Source: Haliclona indistincta (taxonomy: Eukaryota > Porifera > Demospongiae > Haplosclerida > Chalinidae). From it: a stretch of DNA of 64,000 nucleotides. The DNA lies in contig OZ024790.1 of NCBI GenBank assembly GCA_964017065.1, positions 3,466,631 to 3,530,630 on the forward strand, given 5' to 3'. Below the pieces are notes generated by a model, which had not been told where the DNA came from, did not search any database, and saw only the letters and a list, made by a program, of their open reading frames with translations. Made by a program: the position numbers and the translations under genes. This document shows positions 36,137-47,994 of this stretch, in pieces (within the stretch, counting starts at the first letter, position 1; every line of letters starts with the position of its first letter).

Positions 36137-38209
36137 CTAGACTGCCTGAGTATTTTGTCTATCGCTACTAATGCAGGCAAACACAATGCTAAGTACAATG
36201 CTTAAAAATACAATGACTAAGATTATCACCCAAACTAATGCTATTGTCATAACGTAGCAATTGACAATCAAAGCAAATATTGCCTCAGCAATATAGAAAT
36301 GATAAAGCCAGTCGGGTGCAGGAGATCTTAGTCCACCAAGAGCGAATACTGCACTCAGAATAAAGTAGCAAAGGGCATTTGCATATAAGAAAGACAGGAT
36401 TATTCGCAAAGGATTTCCAAACGGATACTGGAACTTTCTGAAGAACGAAATGCGAGAATATTGGTTGTAATCGTAGTCTGCAACACTTTTGAATTCCCCT
36501 ATATCTTCAAAACGCACATCGTTGGTAGTGTTCTTCGGGTCTATAGCTTCATCAGCACCTCTTGTCTTGATAAGTTTTTCTGTCATGTCGAGAATCATCT
36601 TTATAGAGAGGTTCTGTGTCCAGTAGCGGCATATCATCAGGAACAATAAAGTGCCAATCAATGGATTGACTAAGCCGAATACCACCATGTATAAGAGATT
36701 TTCAGAGGGAACGTAGCATTCATTTGGAGTGATATGGTTGCTTGCGTTGCTTGACATGTTAAAGTTGCTGCAGTTGTTGAATTGATGGTAGTATGTAGCT
36801 GATATTGTGAATATCATCATCATCTGGAGCAGCAATTGACCATAGGTTTGAACAACAAAAAATACGTAAAAAGCTACTCCGCTTTTTCCATTGCTCTTTC
36901 TTTCTGCATTACTTATTTTTTGTATTGAATGCAATGACCCAGCCAGTACAAAAAAACGACAAATGTAAACTGGGCCGAGATCTTGTACCATGCCAATGAC
37001 AAAAAGTGCCCAATCAACTTCACTGGTTTCAAAAATAGTGCCGTCAACATAGTCTCTTAGAAGCTGGAATATGCTTAGTAGCAGAAGAAAATAGAAACAG
37101 AATTCAGTTATAAGTAGACGCACTATGTCAGCCATCTTTTCGCAATATTCACAATTTTCTTTGTAGCATTTGCAAACACAACACTCTCCTAGATCTTTGC
37201 CACAGCCCTCTACATTGGATTCTTGATATTTGCTGCAGCAAGCTTTCCTCCATAAATAGCAACTCTTGCATCGGACTGTATAGGTAAAGAAATGGACAGC
37301 TGCATCAACTGATGTATACAGGAAAGCGACTGCACTTAGTGCAAACCCTATAATTTCATAGACATCTTCACCAGTTGACACACTCCATTTGTTTTCAAAT
37401 AAACAAATGACTGACAAGATCAAGTTTACAAAAGCAAATAGAAATTGATAGTAGATAAGAATCTCTTTGATTGTTTCGTACCATGCACTGAAAGTTCTTC
37501 TGATCACATTGCCCCCCTTGCTACGAGCAATTAGCAAATTTGTTGTCATTGAAACCTGGTCTGCCACATCACTGCTGCCACACCACCACGTCCGGCAGCA
37601 GAAATCATCTGCTCTCTCAAATTTGCTCTCTTCGTACTCATCCATATCTTGCAATATTTCTCTAGCTGTATTGACATAGGTATCTTTGATCCAAACATTG
37701 CAAGTATCAGGCATCATATTGTACACTTCCTTTTCTACATTGGCATGTGAATATTGATGTTGATTTCTCCTTGGAGGGCTTGGATTGTCCGTGGAGTCCA
37801 TCGACGACTGCCTAGACACCTGTTCCACCTGTACCACGGTAACCGTATCTCCTTGTACAATGACCACAGTTTGGGTAGGCTGTTGTTGCATCGAAGGTGA
37901 GGGTTGCTCTTGAGGGGGTGGGGGCTGATGGTACGCTGGAGGGGGGCGGGACAGAGTTTGTGCTTGAGGGGGTAGAGGCTGTTGGTTATAATATGGTGGT
38001 TGTTGTTGGCTGTTTGGAGGCGGTGACATAGCTGTGTGTGCTGGAGGTTCCTGCACATGTTGGTAGGGCGGAACAGCTTGTGGCAGAGGTGGATTTTGCT
38101 GGCCATGTAAATAGTAGCTTGGCTGCTTAGCATTTTGCTGTTGCAATGCCTGCATCTGCACTGCACTCTGCAGCTGCGATTGATTCGGACTGACAAGGTT
38201 CTTCTTCAT
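36137..38209 (-). CDS. Single-exon multi-pass membrane protein with Pro/Gln-rich N-terminus
   Basis: 690 residues, no introns. Residues 1-150 are cytoplasmic-type low complexity, rich in Pro and Gln (QPPYYNQQPLPPQ), with PPxY-like strings (PPAY, PPYQ). After a soluble segment, about eight hydrophobic helices follow, for example ILIYYQFLFAFVNLILSVI, FALSAVAFLYTSVDAAVHFF, LLITEFCFYFLLLLSIF and TIALVWVIILVIVFLSIVLS. Between helices 2 and 3 is a Cys-rich loop (CKSC, CC, CCVCKC, CEYC) that could bind metal or form disulfides. N-glycosylation sites (NCSN, NMSS, NASN) occur in a later loop. I do not recognise the family; channel or scramblase-like roles are guesses. Helix 2 resembles the partial gene at the right edge (SVDAAVH versus VVDATIN). 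Confidence 0.85.
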   Translation of the reverse strand: MKKNLVSPNQSQLQSAVQMQALQQQNAKQPSYYLHGQQNPPLPQAVPPYQHVQEPPAHTAMSPPPNSQQQPPYYNQQPLPPQAQTLSRPPPAYHQPPPPQEQPSPSMQQQPTQTVVIVQGDTVTVVQVEQVSRQSSMDSTDNPSPPRRNQHQYSHANVEKEVYNMMPDTCNVWIKDTYVNTAREILQDMDEYEESKFERADDFCCRTWWCGSSDVADQVSMTTNLLIARSKGGNVIRRTFSAWYETIKEILIYYQFLFAFVNLILSVICLFENKWSVSTGEDVYEIIGFALSAVAFLYTSVDAAVHFFTYTVRCKSCYLWRKACCSKYQESNVEGCGKDLGECCVCKCYKENCEYCEKMADIVRLLITEFCFYFLLLLSIFQLLRDYVDGTIFETSEVDWALFVIGMVQDLGPVYICRFFVLAGSLHSIQKISNAERKSNGKSGVAFYVFFVVQTYGQLLLQMMMIFTISATYYHQFNNCSNFNMSSNASNHITPNECYVPSENLLYMVVFGLVNPLIGTLLFLMICRYWTQNLSIKMILDMTEKLIKTRGADEAIDPKNTTNDVRFEDIGEFKSVADYDYNQYSRISFFRKFQYPFGNPLRIILSFLYANALCYFILSAVFALGGLRSPAPDWLYHFYIAEAIFALIVNCYVMTIALVWVIILVIVFLSIVLSIVFACISSDRQNTQAV

Positions 38210-38256
38210 TGTTTAACACTGTAGCACTATTGTTCTAGATTCTATACAGACACTCC

Positions 38257-38264
38257 TTTTTATA
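38257..38264 (-). promoter_or_regulatory. TATA box of the membrane protein gene
   Basis: TATAAAAA on the minus strand, about 48-55 bases upstream of the ATG at 38209, a spacing like that of the array genes. Confidence 0.55.
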
Positions 38265-40458
38265 TCTGGTCTGTCTCTTCCTTCACAGGGCGGAAAGGCT
38301 ATTTTGCGCCTTGCAAACTAGCTTGTAAATCAGGATTTACAAGTAGTTGGCTAGCCTTGTAAACATGTTGTGCCGAGTAATGTGTATGAATAAAGATGCA
38401 ATTGCTAATATAAACTATTGCTAATGGACACATGTTTTTTTTATGTTTACATGTACAAGTTTGCAATTTGGTAACTGTTGGTTTAATTGCGTTACATAGT
38501 CTAGTTTACGAATCGCTTTAGCAAACTACCATCATTCGGTTTTGTAAACCAAAATTTAATGTTTACGGCAGTACGCAAACTCCAGTAAACCGGCATTGTC
38601 TACTACATTAATATTGTATCTTTATTCTTTAGCTTACCTCTTGTTATTACGGTATAATTATAGTATTTTAAAAAGGAAAAAACTTGTCTCGCACATGTAT
38701 TTTAGTTACTGATGAATAAATTTTGAATAATTATAGAGTCAGATTTATACGTATTGAAAATAACATTGAATTTAGTAAACCAGTCAATACTTAGTTGGGT
38801 CAGTGAAATCTTGTATTCACTCAGGCTGTGCCTACATAATTATAACATCAGAGAGAAAATAATTGGTAACACTGGATATAACACCAGGTTTGGAGACCAA
38901 TGAAGTTGTCATCACTGTACAAGTCATCTTACACTTCTGTATAGGTCAAAGTGAAACTACCTGTACATGTACAAAAGAGAAAGTCTACACCTGTAACCAT
39001 TTCTTACCAGTGCTTAAAGAAGGAAGCAATGTACAAGCACACAGCTGCTAACAACTTAACAGAATGCTTGTCTACTGATGTAAAGTCATGCACAGTCCCA
39101 TTTAAAAGATATACAAGCAGACCCCAACTTGTCTCCAAAGTGATTGACAAGGTCACATCAGACTAGAATGCCTAATTTTGTAATACGTAGCGTCCTCCTA
39201 ACCGTGCCTTTATTTTTTGCCCTGCATATGCAATGTTATTATTAAAAATATATAATATATACAAGCAGACTGCTATCAGACTTGTCTCACCTCCAGCTGA
39301 TGCAAGCAGACTGCTGTCAGACCAGTCTCATCTCCTGATGCAAGCACACTGTACTGTTGCCAGACCTGTCTGTCTTACTGATGTAAAGTCATAGTCCTAC
39401 TTAAAAAAGTAATTTACTAGCACACTACTGCTGCTAGGACTTTTTCTCATTGAGTTCACTCTGAGGTACGCACAACTTTATTTTGATAGACTTCTAGCTG
39501 ATATTTTTGAAGTGACTTTCGAGAGGACATGTCTTCTCCATGCTCTACATGTACAGTAGCTTGTGTGTTAAAGAATTAATTCTCTAGATGCATATTCACT
39601 TATCAACAAGCCAAAGACAAAGCAAATGATTTACATCTTGTCCATACACCAGCTGTGCTGAGTTCCATATAGTGTTTTCTTTTGGTATAGATATTCATGA
39701 TATTGTTACACATCTGTCATGATTGATATGTACACCGCTGACCTTTCAGTGTTGAACAAGCAGCAGAAACAAGTGCACAACATCCCGATCTTCTCTAATA
39801 CCAAGAGTAAATCTTGGTATTACACCAGGCAATTGGTTGACCTCTATACAAATTTAGTTTGTAAAGATCTAGACAAATCTTAACAGGTTTTTGTTACAAG
39901 TATATTACTTGCACCAGCAGACATCTTGCTAGGCACATGTATACATACCAACACTAGATATGAACAGATCTTCTCACTAACAGCAAAGTAATCAGCAACC
40001 ACTGCTGTCAGTAGCTTGAACTTGTATGCATTTGTGTCATGTGTGGAATCGATACGTAGAATTTTACGTAGAAGCAAAATGCAAGTACATCTGCTGCTAA
40101 AATTCTGACTGAAACATTATCTGAAATGCTTTTCTGCTGAATTGTGGGTGTTGTTCATCCACCACATGCTGTTGCTTGAAGTAGAGAATAGGGTTGAATT
40201 CTTCTTGCTGAAGCTATGCTACAACCAACATCACTGAGGTTGCATCATCTTGGTACTTGATGATAGCCCGGCGCCTGGTCTTGCACTCTAGTCTTAATGT
40301 TGAGAACGCCTCTTCTTGTTACAAGGTGCTTCCTAGTAACATTTTCAGAGAAAGAAAATCTAAATAAAATTAATAAGACATGTCTGGTGCATTTACAACC
40401 TTCCATAATTTGGAATTCCAATACTAATCATCATGGCTATAACGTATGTTCTCTTTAG
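38265..40458. other. Gene-poor AT-rich interval
   Basis: No gene is supported on either strand. Between about 39100 and 39400 there are three or four degenerate tandem copies of a unit like GCAAGCAGACTGCTGTCAGAC. Small ORFs (38863-39166, 39880-40077) lack any recognisable feature. Confidence 0.5.
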
Positions 40459-41211
40459 CAGGGGCATAACTAGTCTGGCCGCTGCCCCTCCCCGCCTATT
40501 GAGTGGGTGGTGGACGGCGTGTAGGGTCTAGCAAACATTACCATTCATCGATTTATATGAATATTAATCGTGTATAGATAATTAATTATTGCAATGATAA
40601 GCGGGGTTTCCTCAATGCCATTGTACCGCACAAATTGCCTCACACGGCGCTGGTTTAAGCGATCTATGCTTGAATCGCGGTAGACTATGTTCGACAGCAT
40701 CGTCAACAGCACGACTGTTAGCTTTCACCCACCGTAGCTGTTTTGCCATAGCCTGTAATATTATTCACGATCAAACCCAGCCCATGATCCATGAATATTA
40801 CTGCTCAAGATCTTGAGCAGTAGAATCTGATTGGTCAGTTGGGAAACTATGAATGGCAATGTTTGCTAGACCCTACACGCCGTCCACCACCCACTCAATA
40901 GGCGGGGAGGGGCAGCGGCCAGACTAGGGCATAACTAGAAATTTGTAAACGAGGAGGCGCGCGCGTAAGCGCGCGATTTTTGCAAATAACTAATTAATAT
41001 TCATTGAATTACGTCATTTTACTGCCTCGTAGCAGCGCCATTGCATGGCGCGTTCGTGGTACGTATCCTGGATGGAGTAGAGAGCAAGATAGAGACATCT
41101 GTGTTAGGCAAAACAGCTGTACTAGGCAAGATAAATACGTTCATAAAAATTTTGGTTGGGCAAAAGCGAGGAGGCAAGCGCCTCCTCTGCCTCACGGTAG
41201 TTACGCTACTG
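40459..41211. mobile_element. MITE with CAGGGGCATAACTA ends, host of a nested MULE-type MITE
   Basis: The left end CAGGGGCATAACTA pairs with the right end TAGTTACGCTACTG (inverted, 10 of 14). It is flanked by CTTTAG on both sides. The ends resemble hAT elements, but the duplication is only clear for 6 bases, so the class is uncertain. The element is split by another insertion at 40471-40926. The ORF at 41004-41276 lies inside and is not believed. Confidence 0.6.
40471..40926. mobile_element. MULE-type MITE with long inverted repeats
   Basis: Nearly perfect inverted repeats of about 78 bp (TAGTCTGGCCGCTGCCCCTC at the outside of each). It is flanked by a perfect 9 bp duplication GGGCATAAC (40462-40470 and 40927-40935). 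Long inverted repeats with a 9 bp duplication are the signature of Mutator-like elements. The 300 bp centre has no ORF. Confidence 0.85.
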
Positions 41212-42428
41212 CTTTAGAACGTGTAGGCAGTGGTATGAAAGCATCCTCCTTCTCTCCTGTCTCATGGTTTGAATGAGCTGACACGTGCATTACTTGCACT
41301 ACTCCAGATTGTATTTCTGTAACGTACATTCTTGAACAACAAACATCTCTGGTTTTACGGCTTTGTTTCTGAAGTGGCTTTGTCTCTGCTGTTTGTCTTT
41401 CCTTTTTCTTGACCGATAGGAACCATCACGGCAGCACACATACATATGTAGTAGTAACGCACCAGTCCTTCTGATCTGTAATAATGAGGCGACACTCATC
41501 ATGTGATAATGCATGTACTATTAATTATAGTTTATCATCTCCTTTTGGAGATTTACTTGAGGAAACCTGTGTGGCTTATCATGAAGAGGTAAAATGTGTG
41601 TACTGTCCTAGTCTTGCTCTTTCCAGATCATGAAATATTTCAGTGTAGTGATAACACTGGTTATCATCAATCCACAGAATGGTTATTGGCCGCTTCTGTC
41701 CTTATTTTCGCTTTCATTAGTACTGACCGTTTCAATAGTATGCATTGTAGCAAGAATGAGTCAAGACTGGTACTCTTGCTCAGAAATGAGTAAACACAAT
41801 GAACTGATTGATACTAGAGTAAGCCACCTATATTCGGCCACCATCTATTATCGGCCACTCGCTCGTACACTTACAAATGCGCTACACAGATCAAACTTGA
41901 CCGACGTATAGACACACACACTTCCTCTGCCTGCATTGCAAATTTGCAGCTCGTAACTGCTTCTTTGTCTACTGTGGAAACGAAGAAAGTGGGTAGCCGA
42001 AAACATCGATGTTCGGTAAAAGTAATCTATTATCTGGCACCAGTCCTAGTGACTGATAAAGAAATAGGGCGGGATTGCAAGTCAGTACTGCAAACACCTT
42101 CATCCATCAGCATTACAACGAGCTACAATTGAAAAGCTTTCGTATTGCCGTCCGGGTAATTTTCTTTTCCAAAGACCCCGGGGTCGAGCAATCTATGTTC
42201 GGCAACTCATGATATTGTTTCAGTGCAATTTATGCTCAAAGAAAACACGATTGCGATACAGAAACACGTTGGCAGAGTAGAACTATCTCCTGTCTATCAC
42301 AATCACCAAAATTCAGTAACCCTGCGTTCGTCTCTTGATCGCGCAAGCTGCAAACAGCTAAAATAGTGGGCGTGGCTTCCAAGGAGCAACCCAGTGCTTG
42401 TTAAACAAAAAGTAAACCGAGCATTCCA
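41212..42428. other. Interval upstream of the Ig/FN3 receptor
   Basis: No gene is supported. The frame at 41630-41911 has a hydrophobic stretch (YWPLLSLFSLSLVLTVSIVC) and follows an ATG, but it has no family resemblance and no clear promoter or splice context. Confidence 0.45.
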
Positions 42429-42636
42429 GAAGTTAAATTTGATTCTGAGCGTCTTTGTCTGCACTCGCAAAGTAGTTAAACGCTGATCAATGACTGCACT
42501 CGTGATGGATATGGACAGTGCTTGCTGATTTGAGGACCCCACTATAAAATTACTATCCATCACTAATGCAGTCATTTATCAGCGCTAAGCTACTTTGCGA
42601 GTGCAGAAAAAGACGCTCAGAATCAAATTTAACTTC
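42429..42636. mobile_element. Foldback MITE just upstream of the receptor gene
   Basis: The arms begin GAAGTTAAATTTGATTCTGA and are inverted copies of about 80-85 bp each around a short loop, so nearly the whole 208 bp is a hairpin. The outer end is then repeated in tandem at 42637-42668. It lies about 130 bp upstream of the receptor start codon. Superfamily not assigned. Confidence 0.7.
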
Positions 42637-42763
42637 TCAGAATCAAATTTAACTTCAAATTTAACTTCGAATATCGGTGGCTTACTCTAATACAAAGAGA
42701 TCGCCCACGCATTGTACGAGCCACGCCCAATTCTGTTCACAGTCGCTACGTACCCGGGAAGGA

Positions 42764-45700
42764 ATGACTACGCTCAGAGTAAGCGAATGGTGGGCTCTTA
42801 CTTGGGTTACATTATTGTTCGTGATGATGATGACTCTCTCCTCGGGGCAAGATTGTACTCCTGGTATGATCACTTCAGGACAAGTAATACCCAACACTGA
42901 CCTACCAACCCAAGGTAATTGGACTACTTTCAATAGTATGCCTAGTGAAATACATTTGTTTACAGTAGTGAGATTGTATTTTCAAGAGGCCTCAGAGCCT
43001 ATAACAGACTACCTGATGCTGCGTGCTAGTCAAATAGAAGCAAGAAGCCTTTCTCCCGGCATGAGTCCCACTCTAGCCTTGTGGTGTCAGAGTGCTAATA
43101 CTGACAGCAATAATGGCATGTGGTTCCAACCTCCTGGATCCACTGCAGTCTCTTCAATGGACATTGACTCACCTGATGAGGAACCATACCAGATGGTGAC
43201 CTGTAATGGTCAGGTGGGGCTGGTGAGAGATTCTCCACTAGGAGATACCAATCGAACTGGACTAGTGCAGTGTATGATCCGTGATGAGAAGAACATCACT
43301 CACACACTGACAGCAGGTGTGTATACTGGAGATATATATGACAACTATGGTGAGTTCATAAGAATTATGAACCTGTTGATAGTAAGTAACCAAACAACAA
43401 TACAGATGGTCCTAATGTTGACTCCAATATGCAGTTTTTCCTCATATCCTCACGAGATGTTGACCCACCTGTCTTCACTCTCTCTTTCAATTCTTCAAAT
43501 GGACCACCTACCATGGTGACATGTACAAGAGATAGTCAGACACTGAATACATCACTGTACACTGTTTCTCGAGAGGTTCTTCAATCACGGTATGTGCAGA
43601 ATGGTGATGTAGACTCTGTCAATGCATCAGAGCCAGACATGCCTGATGTGACAAGAGTGACAGTGACTGTGAGGGAGAGAGAGGCAGGAGAGTATGAGTG
43701 CACTGTGACTGTAATGGGTAGAGAAAATAACACTCCAACACAACCTGTGATTCTTGGAACACCACAATCATCTACTGCAACGATCACTGGTAAACATATA
43801 CTCTCCACTCATAACTGTACTCCATGTTTCTTTTATTACAGTTTCAGGCACACCTACTAATGTTACTGCTGGTAGGAGCTCTGCTACTGAAGTTACTGTG
43901 TCATGGAATGCTTCATCTCCAGTACCAGATGGCTATGAGGTATTCTATCAGGTGGATGGTGGTGATATACTCAGTGCAGGGAACACTACTAACACTATGC
44001 TCACAATCGCTGGTGTAACTGTTGCACAAAGCATTACCTGTTTTGTGGTGGCGTATGGTGATAGCAACACTATACCCAGTGCTCGCAGTAGTGTTGTCAA
44101 TGTTCAACCTGGTAAGTTAGCCATTCATGAGTCCTGCCACTGTATAATGTCTGGATTAGTGGGATTCCTTGTGTGCTTGTTCTTTGCATAATACTGATAC
44201 ATGTATCTAATTTGCAACAATTGAAAGACCACTGATACTTGAGCCATACAACATCAAATTAAGATAATTTGTATATCCTTGGGTTGTTTTGGTTTGAAAT
44301 GTTGATTATAGTTAAACAACATGATTTCAGAAACTCACAAATATTCAATTTTCAAGTTATCGTACTAGTGCGTAATGTACTACAAATTTAACTTATCTTT
44401 CTGTATAGTTGATCTCACAATCATGAATTTGCAAGTCACCAGAATTAACGCTAGCACTATTCGTGTGATGTGGGATGCTTTATCACCAGCACCAGTTGGT
44501 GGCTATGAGGTGTTCTATCAGGTGGATGGTGGTGATATACTCAGTGCAGGAATTACTACTAATATTGAACTGGCTATCACTGGTGTAACCATGCAACAAG
44601 AAATCTCCTGCTTTGTGGTAGCATTTGGTGGTAATAATACATTACCAAGTGATCGCAGTAATGTAGCAGTTATTCAACCTGGTAAGCTTGTGCATCTTCA
44701 ATTGAGAGTTTGGTAATAGTTTTTACAGGTGGCGTATCTCCTATGTCAGTTATTGCAAATATTCATAACATTTAAGCGTTAAATCTAAATTTGGACATTG
44801 CATTACATGCTTCATTGAAGCTACTAATTTATTATGCATTCTCTTCTTTCTGATTTGTATACACTCATCTGTCATGCATAGTATAATCATTATTGCATAA
44901 GCTTGTGCATGAGGGTTTGCCATTATTATTGCATAAGCTTGTGCATGAGGGTTTGCCATTAGTTTTTACATGTCAGGGGATAACTAGTTTTTAAGTTTTT
45001 ATCCAATTATGTGCCAGATTATAACGCCATTACATTACACTGAAGCTACAAACTGCATTTTGCATACATACACTCATTTATTTGTTCTTGAAATCATTAT
45101 CGAATAACATGTGCTCTCCCTTCATTGCTGGGATCATACAATCACTACTTAAGCTCTAGAAATAGTAGTCCAAGTGACACTAGTGATGGAAGGGTGATTG
45201 TACAGAGCAACTCCACACTCACTATCAATCCACTACATACGTCTGATGATGAACTGAGATTGAGACTATATGGCTAATAATAATGAAGTCACTATCAATA
45301 ATCTCTGATCATGAGAAGATTGATTTTAGGATGAATTTTGAGCAATTTATTTTTTAAACTCTTAGCTACATGTACGTACATGGTATAAGAGCTATCATAA
45401 TTATATAATCAATATAATTCACTCTGTGAAATAATTCTTAAACATAATATGTTTGAATTTATGAGGAACTGTCCATACTCTGAGGCCATACTGCCAATGT
45501 CTGTGTATTAATAAGCTAATTAATGTATTTATAACCCAGTAGCTGAATCGTTTGTCATGATCATCAATAACAGTAAAGATATGTGGAATAACTCTTTTTC
45601 ACACATGAGTAGCCACCATCGATCATCATTGCCGAGCAGCAATGATTGTGTGTTACTTATTATGTACATCATTTATTGTCTTAAGTTATTGTGTGGTATA

Positions 45701-47994
45701 CTCCTGACCCAGAAAGAATTAGGATTGACTTTTACGCCTGTACCATAATTAAATTAACTATCCTCGGCTGTACGGTCATTTATTTCATTTCTCTGTCATG
45801 CAGTATCCAGTGTCAACACAATGATAGACAGTATGGGGTCTCCTATTCTTGCTGGGACCACTCGATCCATAACATGCTCTGTGGTACCCTCTACTGTACT
45901 AGCATCCTTCTTTGTGTGGATGAGGAATGGTAGTCCAGTCAACACTAATGATAGTAGAGTGACTGTGATCAGTACATCAAGTAACTCAACACTCACTATT
46001 AGTCCACTACGTACATCTGATGGTGGACAGTATCAGTGTATTGGGACTGTGATGATTAACGGAATGCCTACTAATGTCACTGATGAGATTGAGCTAAATG
46101 TAACCAGTGAGTGTGATTATAGAAACACAAAATTGGTATACGCACTCTTATCTTTCCCCTATAGTTTCAATCATCAGTGTCGCAGTGACCAGCATACCTA
46201 ATGATACACTGTATGAGGACACATTTAGTGACTTCCAGTGTAATGTAACTATCAGTGAGTATGTGGACACACCCACTACTATCATGTATCAATGGCTGGG
46301 ACCATCACTACTCACCACTGGAGCTGACTACAATATCACTGGTGACGCTCTACGTATCAATCGGTTCAATATGATGCGTGATAATGGCAGGACCATCACC
46401 TGCATGGCTACAGTGCTACCATCATCAGGACAACAGTATGTACTACACAAAAATGCTAGTGAGAGCATACAACTGACTGTAGAAGGTGAGTCAAACAACT
46501 GAATAACTAATAAATGTATCTGCATGATACTTAATGTTTCTTGCTATTCTATAGCTCTCAATAATGCTGCCTTCACTCCTCGTGTCATTATTCCTGGTGT
46601 TCCTACTGCTGGAGACAATTTTAACATTGTCTGCAGACTGGATGGAGTAATAGAGAGACTGGCAGTGACTCCAGCATTAGTAACTTTGGCGTATTCCTCT
46701 GCTCCAGGTGGAATGTCTGGAGCAACATTGCTAACTGGACCAGTCCGCACTAGATTACGTATGTTCAATCCTGGAATGACTGATGATGTTGGAATGTACA
46801 CATGTCTTGCTACTGTTATATTATCAAGTGCATTTGTTGGTCTCGGCAATGGTTTACTACAAATACAAAGTATGTTCCATTGTTTCACTTTGGTTACATG
46901 CATTGTGTTGTCTGTTTTAGTCCCACCTCCTCAGGTCACTCTCACCATCACTAGTCCCTCTAACACCACCACACTGTATGAGGGCACTCCTGTCAACCTG
47001 ACCTGTACTGCTACAATAGACACTACCATTGTCAACACTCCTGTGACTGTGTCCAGTATGTGGATTGTACCTAATGGAGAACAGCTGACCAGTAGCAGCT
47101 CCAATGATCGTATCACAATAGTGGACATGTTACAGTCAGCACCATACACTAGTGTACTGATGTTTGACCCAGCAGATGATATGGATACTGGAGACTACCA
47201 GTGTAAGGCAAGTGTAGTAGACAACAGTAACCAAACACTGATACTACCCTCATCGAACACTATAACCACTAGCCTCAATGTCACAGGTATTGACTAGATT
47301 TGTTCAATATTAATACACTACACTTCCCAATAGTTATTCATGGTTCAAGTACTGATGTGACTACTAGTACTGTTGGCTCTGCTGAAGCTGGTCAAAGCAT
47401 CTCCGAGTCCTCCCATACATCAGTCAGATTGGGTCAGTACATTTTATATAAAATCACTCAGAAAATCGCGTAAGACTACTGATTACCGGCTAGTTGTTTA
47501 CAGTTCACAGATAGTTTAGTAGCTGCTATATATTCAATGTTCTCTCCTTCTAGAAACACCCATACCATCAATCACAGTTGTATCATCATCTTCATTGTCT
47601 AATATTGGTCTGTTAGTAGCACTGATAGTGGTTGGAGTGATAGCAGCAGCATCTCTGATTGGTAATACTATCGCTATCGTTTACATTGTGATACTGAAAA
47701 GACGATATACTTCTAAAAGGTGAATAAAAATTATTTTTTGAATTTATACTGTCTGATCCACAGCTCAGAAACATCATTAGCAACTAACGTAATAAGTAAC
47801 ACACTTAAAGATGAACAAACAAGGTTAGATGACTTGCTGTACACATCTGGGTAAAATATCATTACTATCATGCAATATTAATACACAGTGATGATATCAG
47901 AATGACAGACTGTCCAGCGTATGGCACACACCAACCACAGCAGCTGGAGTCCAGCAGTGATACTGCAGAGTATGAACACATCTCAACAACATAG
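42764..47994 (+). CDS. Transmembrane receptor with Ig and FN3 modules and ITIM-like tail
   Basis: Twelve exons: 42764-43381, 43435-43789, 43842-44111, 44409-44681, 45804-46106, 46165-46485, 46555-46869, 46921-47286, 47334-47432, 47554-47719, 47764-47850, 47889-47994. All are GT-AG and in phase, giving 1092 residues. Signal peptide: MTTLRVSEWWALTWVTLLF. Exons 1-2: Ig-like (AGEYECTVTV). Exons 3 and 4: one FN3 each, sharing GYEVFYQVDGGDILSAG. Exons 5-8: one Ig each (GGQYQCIG, DNGRTITCMA, VGMYTCLA, TGDYQCKA). Exon 9: Ser/Thr stalk. Exon 10: membrane helix (IGLLVALIVVGVIAAASLIG), then KRRYTSK. The tail ends AEYEHISTT with Tyr at about 1086, close to the ITIM consensus. Likely a cell-surface adhesion or recognition receptor. 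Introns 3 and 4 are the only long ones. Confidence 0.88.
44889..44960. repeat. Perfect 36 bp tandem duplication in an intron
   Basis: Two identical 36 bp units starting ATTATTGCATAAGCTTGTGC, in the intron between the second FN3 exon and the next Ig exon. Confidence 0.9.
45140..45262 (+). pseudogene. Relic Ig exon in the receptor gene
   Basis: The stretch reads in one frame RNSSPSDTSDGRVIV, then SNSTLTINPLHTSDDE, and soon reaches a stop. It aligns with the Ig exon at 45804-46106 (RNGSPVNTNDSRVTV, SNSTLTISPLRTSDGG). The Tyr-x-Cys of the F strand is gone and no good splice sites flank it. It is a decayed duplicate of the neighbouring exon. Confidence 0.7.

Noticed and set aside
41596..41911. 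Short ORF with a hydrophobic segment
   Set aside because: No homolog recognised, no promoter or splice context, and overlapping ORFs in other frames; AT-rich sequence often gives this.
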